This document shows, piece by piece, positions 12,310 to 37,710 of a stretch of DNA of 64,000 nucleotides (its first letter is position 1; each line of letters opens with the position of its first letter). The DNA is from Tubiluchus corallicola (lineage: Eukaryota; Priapulida; Priapulimorpha; Priapulimorphida; Tubiluchidae): NCBI GenBank assembly GCA_030141605.1, contig JAQGDQ010000183.1, positions 167,255 to 231,254 on the forward strand, written 5' to 3'. The notes under the pieces were generated by a model that searched no databases, was not told the DNA's origin, and was given only the letters and a program-made list of their open reading frames with translations. A program made the translations under genes and the position numbers.

Positions 12310-13029
12310 CTATAGTTCCTCTTTTTTCTCCTTACTTGACACGCTGTCGTCTCCTTTCTGACCTGCCTCTGCTTCCTTTTTTGGTTTATCTTCTTTCGCA
12401 GTAGTTTCTTCTATTTTTGCTTCTTGTTTCTCTTCACACTTTTCAGTTGCAGGTTTCTTTTCTGGTTTTGGTCGAGGAGGCAGGGCTTCTAGCCTGCGTT
12501 GTATAGGCTCCACTATATCGTCTACAGATGTATTTGGTCCCCAAGCGTCAATCACTACACCATCCGGGCCGACAAGATACTTCCAGAAATTCCAGTTTGG
12601 AACCTTTTTCAGCGTCAAATAGTTCCACAGCGGGTCTACGTCAGGTTCTATAACATTCACCTTGGAAAAAAGTCGGAAATTAACACCGTAGTATCTTTCT
12701 GCCCAGTTCAGAATCTGTTCGTTGGACCCTGGTTCCTGATTCCCAAATTGATTGCAAGGAAAACCAATCACGTTAAACACGTCGTTACCCTGTATATCTT
12801 TGTGAAACATGTGGTGTAGTCGCATCAGGCCTTTATAATGGCTGTCCGTGAATTGGCACTCTGTGGCCACATTCACGACCAGAGTCAGCTTGTCTCTGTA
12901 TTCTTCGAATGACACATCGAAACCGGCAATATCTTTTTCTGTAAAAGAGAAGAAATCCTCGGCTACAACGCGAAAAGTCAGCACAAGCAACAGAATGGCA
13001 GCAGAGATCAACATGGTGGCTGAACACAT
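12310..13029 (-). CDS. ER-targeted glutathione peroxidase, GPX7/GPX8 type, single exon
   Basis: A complete 239-residue protein. Residues 1-23 form a hydrophobic signal peptide. The thioredoxin-fold GPx domain spans about 27-180. It has NVATEC with the peroxidatic Cys58 (Cys, not selenocysteine), FPCNQFG with Cys92 and Gln94, and WNFWK with Trp146 and Asn147: the usual Cys-Gln-Trp-Asn set. Family members of this type reduce peroxides in the ER lumen and pass oxidising equivalents to protein disulfide isomerases. In human GPX7 a Cys in the PCNQF motif is the second redox Cys, matching Cys92. The protein ends KEEL, a KDEL-like retrieval signal. Unlike vertebrate GPX7/8 it has a Lys/Glu-rich tail of about 55 residues (185-239) with an extra Cys198. 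The gene has no introns, whereas vertebrate relatives are split, so it may be an old retrocopy; the frame is intact. A second Met at residue 6 could serve as the start. It lies antisense to, and upstream of, the tetraspanins. Confidence 0.95.
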   Translation of the reverse strand: MCSATMLISAAILLLVLTFRVVAEDFFSFTEKDIAGFDVSFEEYRDKLTLVVNVATECQFTDSHYKGLMRLHHMFHKDIQGNDVFNVIGFPCNQFGNQEPGSNEQILNWAERYYGVNFRLFSKVNVIEPDVDPLWNYLTLKKVPNWNFWKYLVGPDGVVIDAWGPNTSVDDIVEPIQRRLEALPPRPKPEKKPATEKCEEKQEAKIEETTAKEDKPKKEAEAGQKGDDSVSSKEKKEEL

Positions 13030-14640
13030 GGTAACACTGTGCAGCGGTCGTAAGAATTTAAGCTTCGATTCATCTTTCTAAAACCGGTCTCTGCTCAGAT
13101 CAATACCCGCGTACCCGACGCCACACTGCAGAAAACAGAAAGCGAAAAGTTTGAGCGTTTTGTAGACTGGCCCAACTGGTTATTTCATATTGTTAGTTTA
13201 GCTGTGTTACCTCTATTTCTTACTGGTCATTAACCTACGTGTGAGGAGATTGTAGCTAATTACTCTATTTCTCTTCTTTTTCAACTCAACTTTCCTTTCC
13301 TCCTTATTTGCTTGTTACTTTTCTCTTCCGCTTTCTCTCTCCCTCGTTTTCCGTCTGTCTCCATCTCTCTTTCTCTCGTTCCTGTTCACTTTCACTTCTC
13401 TCCCTGACACATACGGACTCGCTCAGTCACTCTCTCTTTCGACCTCACACACTCATCTATTTCATATCATAATGGTTTCCTGTATCTAGGGTTAATGAAG
13501 CATATTTCTTGAATTCATCTCATTTCCACGTGTTAGCTGTTTATGATTGTGTCAAATGGTGTGGAATGACTATTCCTGGGAGAAGCTGCGTTACCATGGA
13601 TACAGGTGTCGGGTTATGATCAAATGTGGCTGCAGAAAATATGAATAGTTCCTCTATGAATGACAAAATTAATCATTTCTTTACTGAATGAACACAATGG
13701 AATTTAACTTCATATCTTCGGTATTTTATTATCGACGTAATCCTTAGATATATTAGATTTGATTGAATCGCATAATTTGCATTACATGTAATTCCAGTAA
13801 TTTCATGGGTTGAATTGAATTCTATTAGATCGATTTCATTGTACTACATTCTTTGGATTGATTAAATTGTACTAGAATTAATTAGTAGATCAGATTAAAT
13901 TAAACTAGATTAGATTAGATTAGATTATTTTTAGATTAGGGTAGAGCACAAGCAGAATTACAGTAGTATCTATTTTTTGAATGGACAGTACTGAAATCTG
14001 GTTCGTTTCTAGTTTTCTGATGGGCATCTGTGAATATTTGGCTAGTTTCTGGTTTTCTGATGGGCAGCACCGCTTGTGAACGCAAATAAACACATCTTGA
14101 AGAAACGTAGCTCACAGCTGGCGCCAAATTCTTACAACTGTGAAGCCGTAAGCAGCTTTTGAATCTGCGGAAACGCCTTTGCACGCAATAGATTTTAAAT
14201 TTGTGGTCTGCAAGGTTGTGGGGCTATAGACAGTCATTTGCCCTATTAGCACTGCCGAACGTACGTTATGCAATAAAGTCAATTGTTCCCCGCTGCCAAG
14301 GGATTAGTGATAATAGAGTTGCAACGACGAACAAACAACAAAAAAGGGCGCAGAAATTCGGTCGGTCATTCTGAACCGCATGTGTTCGTAAGTCGACGCC
14401 TGGCTGTACATTTGAAATAAGGCGTCGAAGCCCTCTCGCTGCTTAAAATGGCTGCCTCGATTCCCAGTTACTTCTGTGCTGCGTATGATTTTGAGACTGC
14501 AGTGCATTTTAAGATCATATTATAGAAAATGAAAATTTTTCTGCTCATTAATATAATTTTGTTTTGTTTTGCTTTATAGTTAGCTAGCAGTTTGGCCGCT
14601 TTCATCCAGTTATCAGTCTTTTTAGCTCTGTATCAGTTCA
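13030..14640. other. Upstream of the peroxidase: pyrimidine tract and simple-sequence DNA
   Basis: A long C/T-rich tract with TCTCTCTTTC-type texture covers about 13260-13440. Degenerate GATTAGATTA-like repeats lie at about 13740-13935. The first 150 bases should contain the peroxidase promoter and 5' UTR, but no clear TATA box is visible on the minus strand. No other gene was recognised. Confidence 0.45.
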
Positions 14641-14800
14641 CTGTCATAAAAGTGAATAAATTAGAAGATTATTGAGAAAGATTTGTTATCACAAAGAGAC
14701 GTATAGAAATCAGCAATGAAAGGTAGATCGCTAACGTAGATAAGAAAAAGCAACGGTCCAAGAGTGGATCCTTGTGGTACTGGTACAATATCACAATTTA
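14641..14800 (-). mobile_element. LINE reverse-transcriptase fragment
   Basis: Translation of the minus strand gives a run containing VPQGSTLGP, then after a small disruption GPLLFLIYVSDLPF and ADFYTSL. The PQGSxLGPLLFLIYxxDL core is the conserved reverse-transcriptase motif of CR1/L2/Jockey-type non-LTR retrotransposons. Only this short piece remains. It abuts, and partly overlaps, a tandem array built from the same sequence. Confidence 0.8.
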
Positions 14801-15180
14801 GTAGTGTATCCTACGAATATAGACGCATTGTGCTACATATAAAGTGGTAGATAAGAAAAAGCAACGGTCCTAGAGTGGATCCTTGTGGTACTGGTACAAT
14901 ATCACAATTTAGTAGTCTATCCTACGAATATAGACGCATTGTGCTACATATAAAGTGGTAGATAAGAAAACGCAACGGTCCTAGAGTGGATCCTTGTGGT
15001 ACTGGTACAATATCACAATTTAGTAGTCTATCATACGAATATAGAAGCATTGCGCTACATATAAAGTGGTAGATAAGAAAACGCAACAGTCCTAGAGTGG
15101 ATCCTTGTGGTACTGGTACAATATCACAATTTACTAGTCTATCATACGAATATAGACGCATTGTGCTACATATAAAGTGG
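14736..15180. repeat. 111-bp tandem array made from LINE reverse-transcriptase sequence (4 units)
   Basis: GTAGATAAGAAAA recurs at 14736, 14847, 14958 and 15069, exactly 111 bp apart. Each unit contains GAGTGGATCCTTGTGG and GGTACAATATCACAATTT. On the minus strand each unit encodes the VPQGSTLGP reverse-transcriptase motif. Because 111 is divisible by three, the motif repeats in one open frame. Confidence 0.9.
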
Positions 15181-15189
15181 TCATTGTGC

Positions 15190-16309
15190 ATGTTGTTTTC
15201 AGTTACGATAGCTCATAAAATTAGTGGGTGCAAAAACAAAAAACCTACGTTAAAGTTCTTTAGTTGGTGAACATTGCTGTCACTAAGCCCCGGCCCCCTG
15301 CCCTCCACCAGCTAAAAACTCTAGACTTCACAAAATGGTTGCCTCCGTTGTTTGTCGAAAACGAAAACAGTATTAGACTCGTTTTGCACAGGCAGAGAAG
15401 TTTTTATCACAAACTGATTTCCAAGTAACTCCTTTGTCCCCATCGATTTCATTTGCTTACGTTGGACTATTCAGTGTTTTTAGTGTCGCTGTGTTAACAC
15501 ATCTGTAGGTTTTCTCTGTCAACACCAGCATTTCCTGCTGTGTTCCGCAAAGCCAAATTCTTATAAAAACGTCCGTAACCTGAAGAATAGTAAAACCAAA
15601 ATGCAGCGTGCCTGTGAATGGTGTAGAGCACAGATCTTGGGATTGCTGTAACAAATGTTTGCGTAGTTGATATTGCTGCCTTTAGAAATACATCGAATGA
15701 AAATGAAAAGCTAGTTAGCAACCTAGTTGAAATACAAAATATTTTAGGTGCTTCGTAGCTTTCAGGCTGAAATTCACTAATCCTATTGAAGTTGTACTTG
15801 CAAGCGTTCAGCCTGATTCACAAAACTCAGCAATTTTAAGTTAAAAAATTTAAATTTCAATTTGCCTGCTGTGCTCTCTTGTAAGCTTGCGAACATGTGC
15901 ACCACGTCACAACTGAACACAACAGAAAGGACAGGTACATGCCGTGATGCAAGGCGGCTTGGGGGAGGAGTGCGTAAGTTACATTTTGAAATCAAAAACT
16001 CGTCATCGATTTACGTGTTTCTTGCAGGTAGATTCCCTGGAGATTTTTAAGAAGTTGTTATGCTTATAAAGTTTTAATGCAAAGTTTGCTGTGCTTTTGT
16101 CCTCAAACTTGAAAGAGTTTTGCGCAGTTTCATAATTTGAGCAGCGTGTTGTTCATTTCTCTTGCCGCACCGCATGAAATCAATGAGTTTTATGATCTAA
16201 TGCGATTTACAGCATTATAACACACATTAATAATTGATTTAACCGTCGCATATTGAGAGCACATCAAGGGAGGCAAAATTTGTGTAGCAAACGTGAGTTG
16301 GCTGTAGAT
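15190..16309. other. No gene seen
   Basis: No family-like coding segment was found. Short open frames at 15457-16050 lack any domain. Confidence 0.4.
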
Positions 16310-16745
16310 TATTTCGTGTGTCAGTCTGTCCTTGTGTCAGTTTTGGCAGTCATTCGGTAAGTCAGTTAGTCAGAAAGTGAGCTAGACATCATTTAAGCCA
16401 CACGGAATGCAATATTAACAGAGGCTGTTCAATTTTAGTACAGGGATTCCATGAAACCATGCTGCTGTAGAATATTGATTTTTCATGCGTTCAGGTTGTG
16501 ACGTCCTAGCTGATCGTTAGGCGATCAGCTGACCTAGCTGACCGTCAGTCAGTCAGTTAATTAGTCAATCAGTCAGTTAGTCAGTTAGCAAGCAATGAAG
16601 CAATCAGCCATTCACTAAATTAAGCATTTACTGACCCAGTTCAGTGTGCCTGCTGGCTTATCTGTCTGTTTGTCAGGATGTTAAGCTGCTTGTCTACAAG
16701 TCGATCTGCTTGTCTGCTTGATAAGTCAGGCTGTGTTTCAAACAT
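16310..16745. repeat. Degenerate GTCAGTTA/CTGTCTG-type simple repeat
   Basis: Repeated GTCAGTTAGTCAG and AGTCAGTCAGTTA motifs grade into TGTCTGTTTGTC and GCTTGTCTGC motifs. The texture is that of a decayed tetranucleotide microsatellite. Confidence 0.6.
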
Positions 16746-16878
16746 TACATGTTATTGCTTAATTTTATTACAGCCAATAATGATGATTAATGACTGTAAT
16801 TCAGTGTTCAGGATTTAGACTTGCTCATTAATATTCGTAAATTTTACAGCTGTCGGCTGCAAGCGTGTTGTCCAAACA

Positions 16879-17352
16879 TTTAAAGGGATACGTGACCGAA
16901 TCTTAAACTATAGCTTAAAACAACTCACCTTGTAAAATATTGAAAAGGAAGCTGTCACATGCGTTGCGCCATTCGCTAGTTGGGTATGAACTAGCGCCTG
17001 CATCTCGGAAACGTGTGCACAAAATCAGGTGCTGTACCTCTCATTTCAGTGGTGTTCATTTGTGACGTCGCGCACACGTTCGTAAGCTCGCGTGAGCACA
17101 GCAGGCAACTTGAAATTTTTATGCCAGGCTGAATGTGGTATAGTAGCACTGTATTTTAACTCTGGCTTTTGCCAACATGTGAAACACGTTTGTGCTGTTG
17201 AAAAATATGTTCGTTTGTGACGTCATCACTAACTTTACCGGGCCAGTCATTAATTAAGGTATACGTTATTAAGGTATACGTATAAGTGTTAAAATGTGTA
17301 CTTTTTACCTTATTTCAAAATGGTGTAGGTTATGAAAACCATCCTGTTAGCT
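16879..17352. mobile_element. MITE family A, copy 2 (shorter and more diverged)
   Basis: It begins TTTAAAGGGATACGTGACCG and shares ordered interior blocks with the other copies: ATCTTAAACTATAG, ACTAGCGCCTGCATCTCGG, GGTGCTGTACCTCTCA. It fades out after AACCATCCTGTTAG without the usual CTTTAAA end. Confidence 0.65.
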
Positions 17353-18060
17353 GTTGACAACATGTTTGTATCGAAACATCCAAGTTCTACGTGACATGTT
17401 CAAATTACATGCATTAAAGTGATACCACAGCGTTTGTATTAATAGCCAGCTTTAGATCAATACTAAAATGCATGCATTCTCTTTATATTCTCTCTGTAAG
17501 AGGACCTCATTTTTGAAGGGGTGTAGAGGAGTTTCACGCCCCCCGGCTTCTCTGTCGTTCTTTGTCACATTCTTTCTGTAAATGGTTTTCACGAATAGCA
17601 ATAATTTTGCATGTTTTCAAAATAGCGCTAAGCCAGGCATCGCTTCTCTTCAAATATAGATCCGACCGCAGCAAATCGCACATGTATGAGTTGTTCCTCA
17701 TCCCATAATCTTCTTCCGTGGCGGATCCATTATCGAAGAGGTGGCCGTGACGTTGCTCTTTGATGCACAAATGAGGGGACAACGGCCAATGCGAGATTCT
17801 CGATTCTTACATCGTCAGCTCATCTGCGTTTATGTTTCTGTGGTTACGCAAAGGATAACTCGCGGATGAGGAGGCTGAGGAAATGATTGGTTTACCTATA
17901 TCAGCTTCTTGTCGGTGAATCAATAGTTGGGCTAAATATAACTGATGTGCATGTAAAACAGTTGTGCACTTCATTGCTGGGTTCCATGGCTTCCGTTGCC
18001 TGGATGCTTTCCACGCTGTACTCTATTGGTGGCTGCCAGGCTGCTTAATTATGCTTAAAC
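17353..18060. other. No gene seen
   Basis: A short stretch at 17530-17800 is less AT-rich and open on the minus strand, but the predicted peptide has no recognisable domain. Confidence 0.35.
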
Positions 18061-18062
18061 TA

Positions 18063-18415
18063 TACAGGGTGTTCCAAAAGAACAATGCAGTAGAAAGACG
18101 CTGAATATATGCTGTTCATTTCACGAAGAATTTTTTTGCAATCAAAGCACAAGAAAAGCCTAAAAACTCATCTCGAAATATTATACCACTTACATATTAC
18201 AGGGCTTGCGTCGGTAGTAACGCTGTATGAAACATGTAAATTTAAGCTCCTGCGATGGCATTTAGTCGCAACGATTTTGACGATAATTCATTTGAAAGAA
18301 GTTTACATAACACTGAGTAAAGTTTGAAAAAAAGAATTGGAGCATTTGTAGTGCATACGTCACTAACTAAGTAAAATTTTAAATTACTGTATCTTGTCAA
18401 CAAGATTAAAAATAG
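18063..18415. mobile_element. TIR-like end plus repeat family D, copy 1
   Basis: TATACAGGGTGTTCCAAAAG at about 18061 has the form of a Tc1/mariner-type terminal repeat next to a TA. From about 18130 to 18410 the sequence matches 37445-37705 (blocks such as AAACTCATCT, GTAAATTTAA, ACTGTATCTTG). The latter is a second repeat family present at least twice in the window. Confidence 0.5.
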
Positions 18416-18799
18416 GCTAGTGAGTGGTGCCCCCTGGAGGGTGAGTCATTTTACCAATTGGTGAAAACATTTTTAAATAATTAATAGTTAAAAGTCTTTC
18501 AAGCAAGTAAGCGAAGTGCTAAGTAATATAAATTTGCATGGAGAGTTTTTTGGGACATATTTTAACATTTCCTTCCTCTGATTTACGTTGTGGGACTGCA
18601 ACAGTCTTCATTATTGAGGATGATGCTGTCCGATGAGAGACTAATTCGGCAGAGATATGTCAGCTATGATCGGGTGTGATCAGCTCATTACGTCTTTCTT
18701 AAAAGCGGCGACACCCAGAGTCAGTATGGGGAGTCAAAATGCCAATCTGGAGCAAGTGTGGAGCAAAATGGCACCCCCACCTATACAGTGACCAACCTC

Positions 18800-19395
18800 A
18801 GGATTGCTTAACTTACGTAATGAAGCACACGCCGTGACTACTTAGTTATTTCTCCCCTTAGGTTACTGTTGAGCATGTGGAGTGTAGTTGCGAATATTTA
18901 TAAAGCGAACCATGTTTCTGATGATTTGGCAGAGTCATTTTGCTTCACTGTCAGGCATAGTATTACTTAACTACGGTCACTAAGCACACACCATGACCGC
19001 TCTGCTATTCTTCGCTCTAGATTGCGTGCAGAATGTTTATAATAGGAGCCACCATACTTTTGCGACTTGCTCGAGTCGTGCTACTTCAATAACAGGCTTA
19101 GCTTTGCTTAACTATGGTCACTAAGCACACCTCGTGACTATTCAGCTATTCTGATTGCTTTTAGATTGTTGCTGAGCATGCTGAATGTTTATAAAAAGAA
19201 GCCATCATGTCTTGATGACCTTTAGGAGCCTTTTTAGTCCGTTAACAGGCTTAACGTTGCTTAACTACGGTCACTAATCGCACGCAGTGACCACTCGGAT
19301 ATTTCTGTCCCTAGATTGTTGCGCGCGCGGGATGTTTATAACGGGAAGCCATCATGTCCTGATGACTTGCCCGAGTCGTTTTTACTTCGCTGATG
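18800..19395. repeat. Degenerate tandem array of about 150 bp, four units
   Basis: The block CGGTCACTAAGCACAC, followed by CGTGACTA and a TGTTTATAA region, recurs at 18823, 18982, 19123 and 19276, with spacing of 141-159 bp. Units differ at many positions, so the array is old. Confidence 0.8.
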
Positions 19396-21635
19396 GCTTC
19401 CTAAAGCAAAGAACTTGAATTGATTTTTGCTTTCCTAGAAGATGTTTCATTTCTACTGCAAACCGCAAATAGAAAGAGAATTTTAGATGAAGAATAGACC
19501 TTTAGAAAAGATATTTTATTGCTATAGACGCATTGGCTTCATATTGTCACCTTGACCAAGGTCATAACGGGCTACGGGTTTCATTATTAAATTTGCTAAA
19601 ATTGGAACGTGATGCTAGTTCAAATCATATTGCAGCACATTGCATTATCTGCATTAATGGTTGACTTATTCATAAGAAGTTTGGATGCTCAAGATCTAGT
19701 CTGAAATGAATTTGAATGTAAGGAATTTACAATTCGCCACACAATTTAAATACACTAACCCTAACCCTATCGCTAACGGCTAACCCAACCTTAACACTAA
19801 TCCGCTTCACGAGGTAATTTCTTACGAAGTGTGTCTGGGGAATTGTAAACTCTAGCTGACGGAATTTCTGAATTTGTAACATGGTGGAGCCATTGCAATT
19901 AACTATAGTAAACTTGGGTCTATTATAGCTCTTTTTCGTCGAAAAGAACTCCTTTTTGGGCTAAATTAGGGAAAAAAAATAACATATCTCCATTTATAAT
20001 TCAGGGAGAATTGGAATTTTGGTGTTTAATGTGGCCAAAACAACCAGTTTTAGTTCTGAGTAAATCATTTATAATTCATTTATATTCATGTAATAATTCA
20101 TGTAAAAATTTGACTACTTTAAAACAATGAATACTGTACAGTTACAGCTGGTAATGCAGCAGTTTAGGTATTAAATTAACTTTTACTTCGTTAAGCATTG
20201 ATTTCTTTTTCCTCTCTTTAGTGAATTTCATTGTTGGTCATATCAAGTGTGTTAAATGTGTCCTTGTGATCAAACTTTATTAAACAGGGAAGGAAACTTA
20301 GAAAATTTTGAATACTTCCCTAAAAACTTTCCATACAAACTTGCATTACTTGTGCTTACCTGTTTGAAAGACTTACGTAACTGGAAAAGAAAATGCTTAA
20401 TAATTTAAAATGTTCAAGTCAACTGGTAAAATATCACTGTACACCTTCCCAGTGTGCACCACTGTCTCACCAAAAACGTATTATTGATCTTACTGACAAT
20501 TTAAAACCATTTATACTTTTCCTTAGACATATAGACATAGACATAGAACATTTATTTTCTCCAATTAGTTTAACATCAAAAGTTTTTTAAATATTAAGTA
20601 ATTATAATCATGGAGTAGGGCAGGGAAAGACCATAGGGTCATCTTGTCTCCTGCCCTTTCTTATAAATAGATTAGTATATTAAAAATTAACGGTTATGCT
20701 GCAGATAACAAAAACAAATACGAAAAAATAATAATAAAAACAGTATAAATGATACAAACTATCCAAAAAGAACTGAAAATAAAAAAATAATAAAGTTAGA
20801 TACCTAAATCTAAACAAAACAATACAATTATTCAGTAATTAGGATTATTTTAGTAGTAGTTTCAAATGGGGTCTTATTAACAGGGGAATTTGACCAAGGT
20901 TAGTGAGTAAAGTTAAAAACTGAGAGTATGGAAAGAAAAAAGTAAGCATCAAAAAACTGTAATATAGAAAAAATTATGAGAAAAAGTAAGTATGAGAAAG
21001 AGCAACAATTACTTAGGAGATGAGGAGAAAAAAGAAAAGAAAAAACACTTGCTAGCTTGCTTAATAGTCTTACAAGTTATGTACTACAGGTGTATCCATT
21101 TAGTAAGATTTTTGTGTATTTTTTGGAAGCAGAAAATAATTAGTTAGCGAAGAGTGTCGTGCAAATATTGCGATTATTTTTTTCAAACTTTGCACAATGC
21201 TTTTTTAAACTTGTTTCAAACGACTTACCATTAAAATGCCTTCTGTTAATACAAGTTCTATATCCATTAAGACAGCATATAAGTGATGGCAAATTTCAAG
21301 ACAATTTTTTAAACTTCTGTTTCCATAAGAAATCATAAATTATTCAATTTTAAAATGCCAATTACAGATCCCCCTCACAGGCACCCAGCAGGTTTTCACT
21401 AGTCATTGGGTCAAACTCTCTTCGGTCAGTAAGATGACCAAATTTGTTCGCTGACACCAGTGGTTAGGTATAGAACATTATTGGGCACAAAAACCCCATT
21501 GCTGTTACCAATGAGTTACTCTTGTTTATCTTTCTGTGTTTTGTTGACTTTAGGAGAACTTGTGTTTGTTGACCCTTTTCAAATTAACCCTCTCGTTTGG
21601 AAAAAAATTAAGTAAACTTTCTTTTTTTATTTCAG
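19396..21635. other. Intergenic, or 5' intron of tetraspanin 1
   Basis: CTAACCCTAACCCTA-like sequence at about 19757-19790 is a very short telomere-like run. A stem formed by GGGCAGG and CCTGCCC sits near 20620-20660, after an AACATTTATTTTCT segment that may be a retroelement tail. The interval ends in a polypyrimidine tract and acceptor at 21635, so part of it is probably intron. Confidence 0.4.
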
Positions 21636-21653
21636 AATCTTGGTTGAATCAAA

Positions 21654-35570
<13,917 letters not shown>

Positions 35571-36427
35571 AAGCATCTGCTGGTTGCCGTGGCAACGACG
35601 TGTAGTTTTTCGCCGCCATATTGACCCACTGTTAGGTTGTCATCTCCCTCAAAACAAGAGAATCTCATTGTTTTTTATGGCTTTGTTGTTGCAGAAGTTT
35701 ATATAGTTTTTTGACCACTAGATGGAGCTTGAGTTAGATTATCAGTTTTGTTGTGAGGAAAATAATTTAGCTCAAATCATTATATAACATCAGGATGAAA
35801 ATAAGTTGATTAGCTGTATGTAATTAAAAACCGACCAACTAATGACTTTAATATAAACTTGGCAACGTAATTATAATTATAATTCTATCTTTGGCATTTT
35901 CAAAAATTGCATCTTTTTTTCCTAAATTTTTGAACGAAATTTAGCCAAGAAAAAAATATGTGAGACTTTAATGATTAAAGCTGGGTTTGAACCAGTAGCT
36001 TTTTGTATGTAAGCATTAGAACACAAACACACTTTAACTTTAATTTCTGTCATTGTGTGTCATCAAAATATTTTCTGACAAAGAAACCTGAACATGTTCC
36101 GGAATGTTACGTAGTTCCGGAACCTAGCCATCCTCTTTTTTGTCTTTTATTTTCACAAGCCCAACCATCCTGTCTGTTCTCTTTTTATTTTTTTATATCC
36201 CTATCATGATTTGATGATAATTCACAGTTTGTTCACTTTTCCTATTATTTTTGTATTTAAAAACTGGTCTAGTAAGTTTAGATTTGAAAGGTTGAGTTTA
36301 TAAGTCCCTGTACCTACCCTTTCTTTCTCATTTTCCTTCTTTCCCTCTTCCTCTTTCTCTTTCGCTTTCTTGTTCTGTCTCACCGCCTGTTACTCAGATC
36401 TGTATCAGAATAATTGAGTACAATAAA
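35571..36427 (+). other. Tetraspanin 1 3' UTR with poly(A) signal
   Basis: Sequence after the stop codon is AT-rich, with a C/T-rich run at 36310-36370, and reaches AATAAA at 36422-36427. Ending the transcript just beyond this gives a 3' UTR of about 870 bases. Where transcription actually ends is inference. Confidence 0.5.
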
Positions 36428-37351
36428 CTGATTTAAGGTGCTGAAAGTATTTCATGTTCGTCTACTTTCTTTTTTCTTTCTTCTCCTTTCCCTCTCCGAG
36501 TTCATTTGACGAAAACTCGCTCAAGTCCTGCCGAGAGTGGCTTTTAACAAAAAAAATCACCTATACTATTGATTTTACCTAAATCTAAAAACACGTGGCA
36601 AAATCTTTTTCCACCACTAGATGGCACTTTTTGAGCTGGTGCTTCGTTTTCATTCTTTCCTCCCTCGTTTTTATGTAACGAACCTCCCTGTATTATTGTT
36701 ATTTTTATATTAAAGTTTTTTGCATCTGATATATTTTTAGACGTCGGTATCAAATCGTATAGATACAGCTGTGAATAATTATGAGTGTTAGATTTTCGTA
36801 CATTTTAAGCTACCATACTTTCATGTGTACTCACCCTATGTGTAACTTTTCATCCTGTTTTAGCTTGATATCCATAGTTACGATTTTAATATTTGATCAT
36901 GTACATTTAGACAGAATTGTTAGATACATTAATCGGGTTCGAATAGTTAGATCTATTAAGATCAAACAGAGTATATAATTATCCGCATTACCGTATCAAA
37001 ATACTCGTCATATAAAACTAAAACTAAAACATATAATATAAGTCGATGTTTTATGAAAATATTTATCGGTAAGAAAGTTTTATATGCTGCTTCGGAAATA
37101 TCACTGGCTCTTTGAGAGATTCTCCTGCCAGAAATTTTGGACCTGGTTTTCCCGGAAATTGTCGAGCATTTTTTTGACATTATTTCTTCCTGTGGGAGCA
37201 AGACGTTTCACTTTGTGATGTGTGATTTAGCACAAAACGTGACTTTCACTAAAATGTGATAGAGACATCTATAAAGACTAGGTGTAGTCTGTTAACATTG
37301 TAACTTCAAACATCTTAATAGGTAACATGCTTACTTAGAGCTGCATTCTTT
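36428..37351. other. Intergenic, no gene seen
   Basis: Several short open frames on both strands have no recognisable domains. A pyrimidine-rich patch lies at about 36460-36500. Confidence 0.4.
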
Positions 37352-37710
37352 AAAGGAAGACCGGACGATTGCTTAGACTCAATCTCATTTTAATTTACTG
37401 TGCAAAATATACATTTTCTTGCCTATAAAAGTAAACCCTTCACCTACATAAAGCTTAAAAAACTCATCTTGAAATTTTCTAACACATGCATACTGCCTCT
37501 TTGCATGCAAAGCTTGCTTTGGCAGTAACACTGTATAAAACTTGTAAATTTAAACTCCCGCGATGACCGTTAGGCAGCCATTTTAATGGTAGGTGGTTTG
37601 AAACAAGTTTAGATAACAGTGAGTACGTTTGGAAAAATAATAATAGCATTCGTAGCATACATGTTGCTAACTAACTAAAATTTTAAGTTACTGTATCTTG
37701 CAAAGACGAT
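37352..37710. mobile_element. MITE family C end joined to family D copy 2
   Basis: TTAAAGGAAGACCGGACGATTG and the next 70 bp are the inverse of the right end of the element at 28188-28751. From 37445 to 37705 the sequence matches 18130-18410. Because the two joined parts occur separately elsewhere, they may be halves of one longer family. Confidence 0.55.

Noticed and set aside
19755-19790. Interstitial telomere repeat
   Set aside because: Only two CCCTAA-like units plus decayed neighbours; too short to distinguish from chance.
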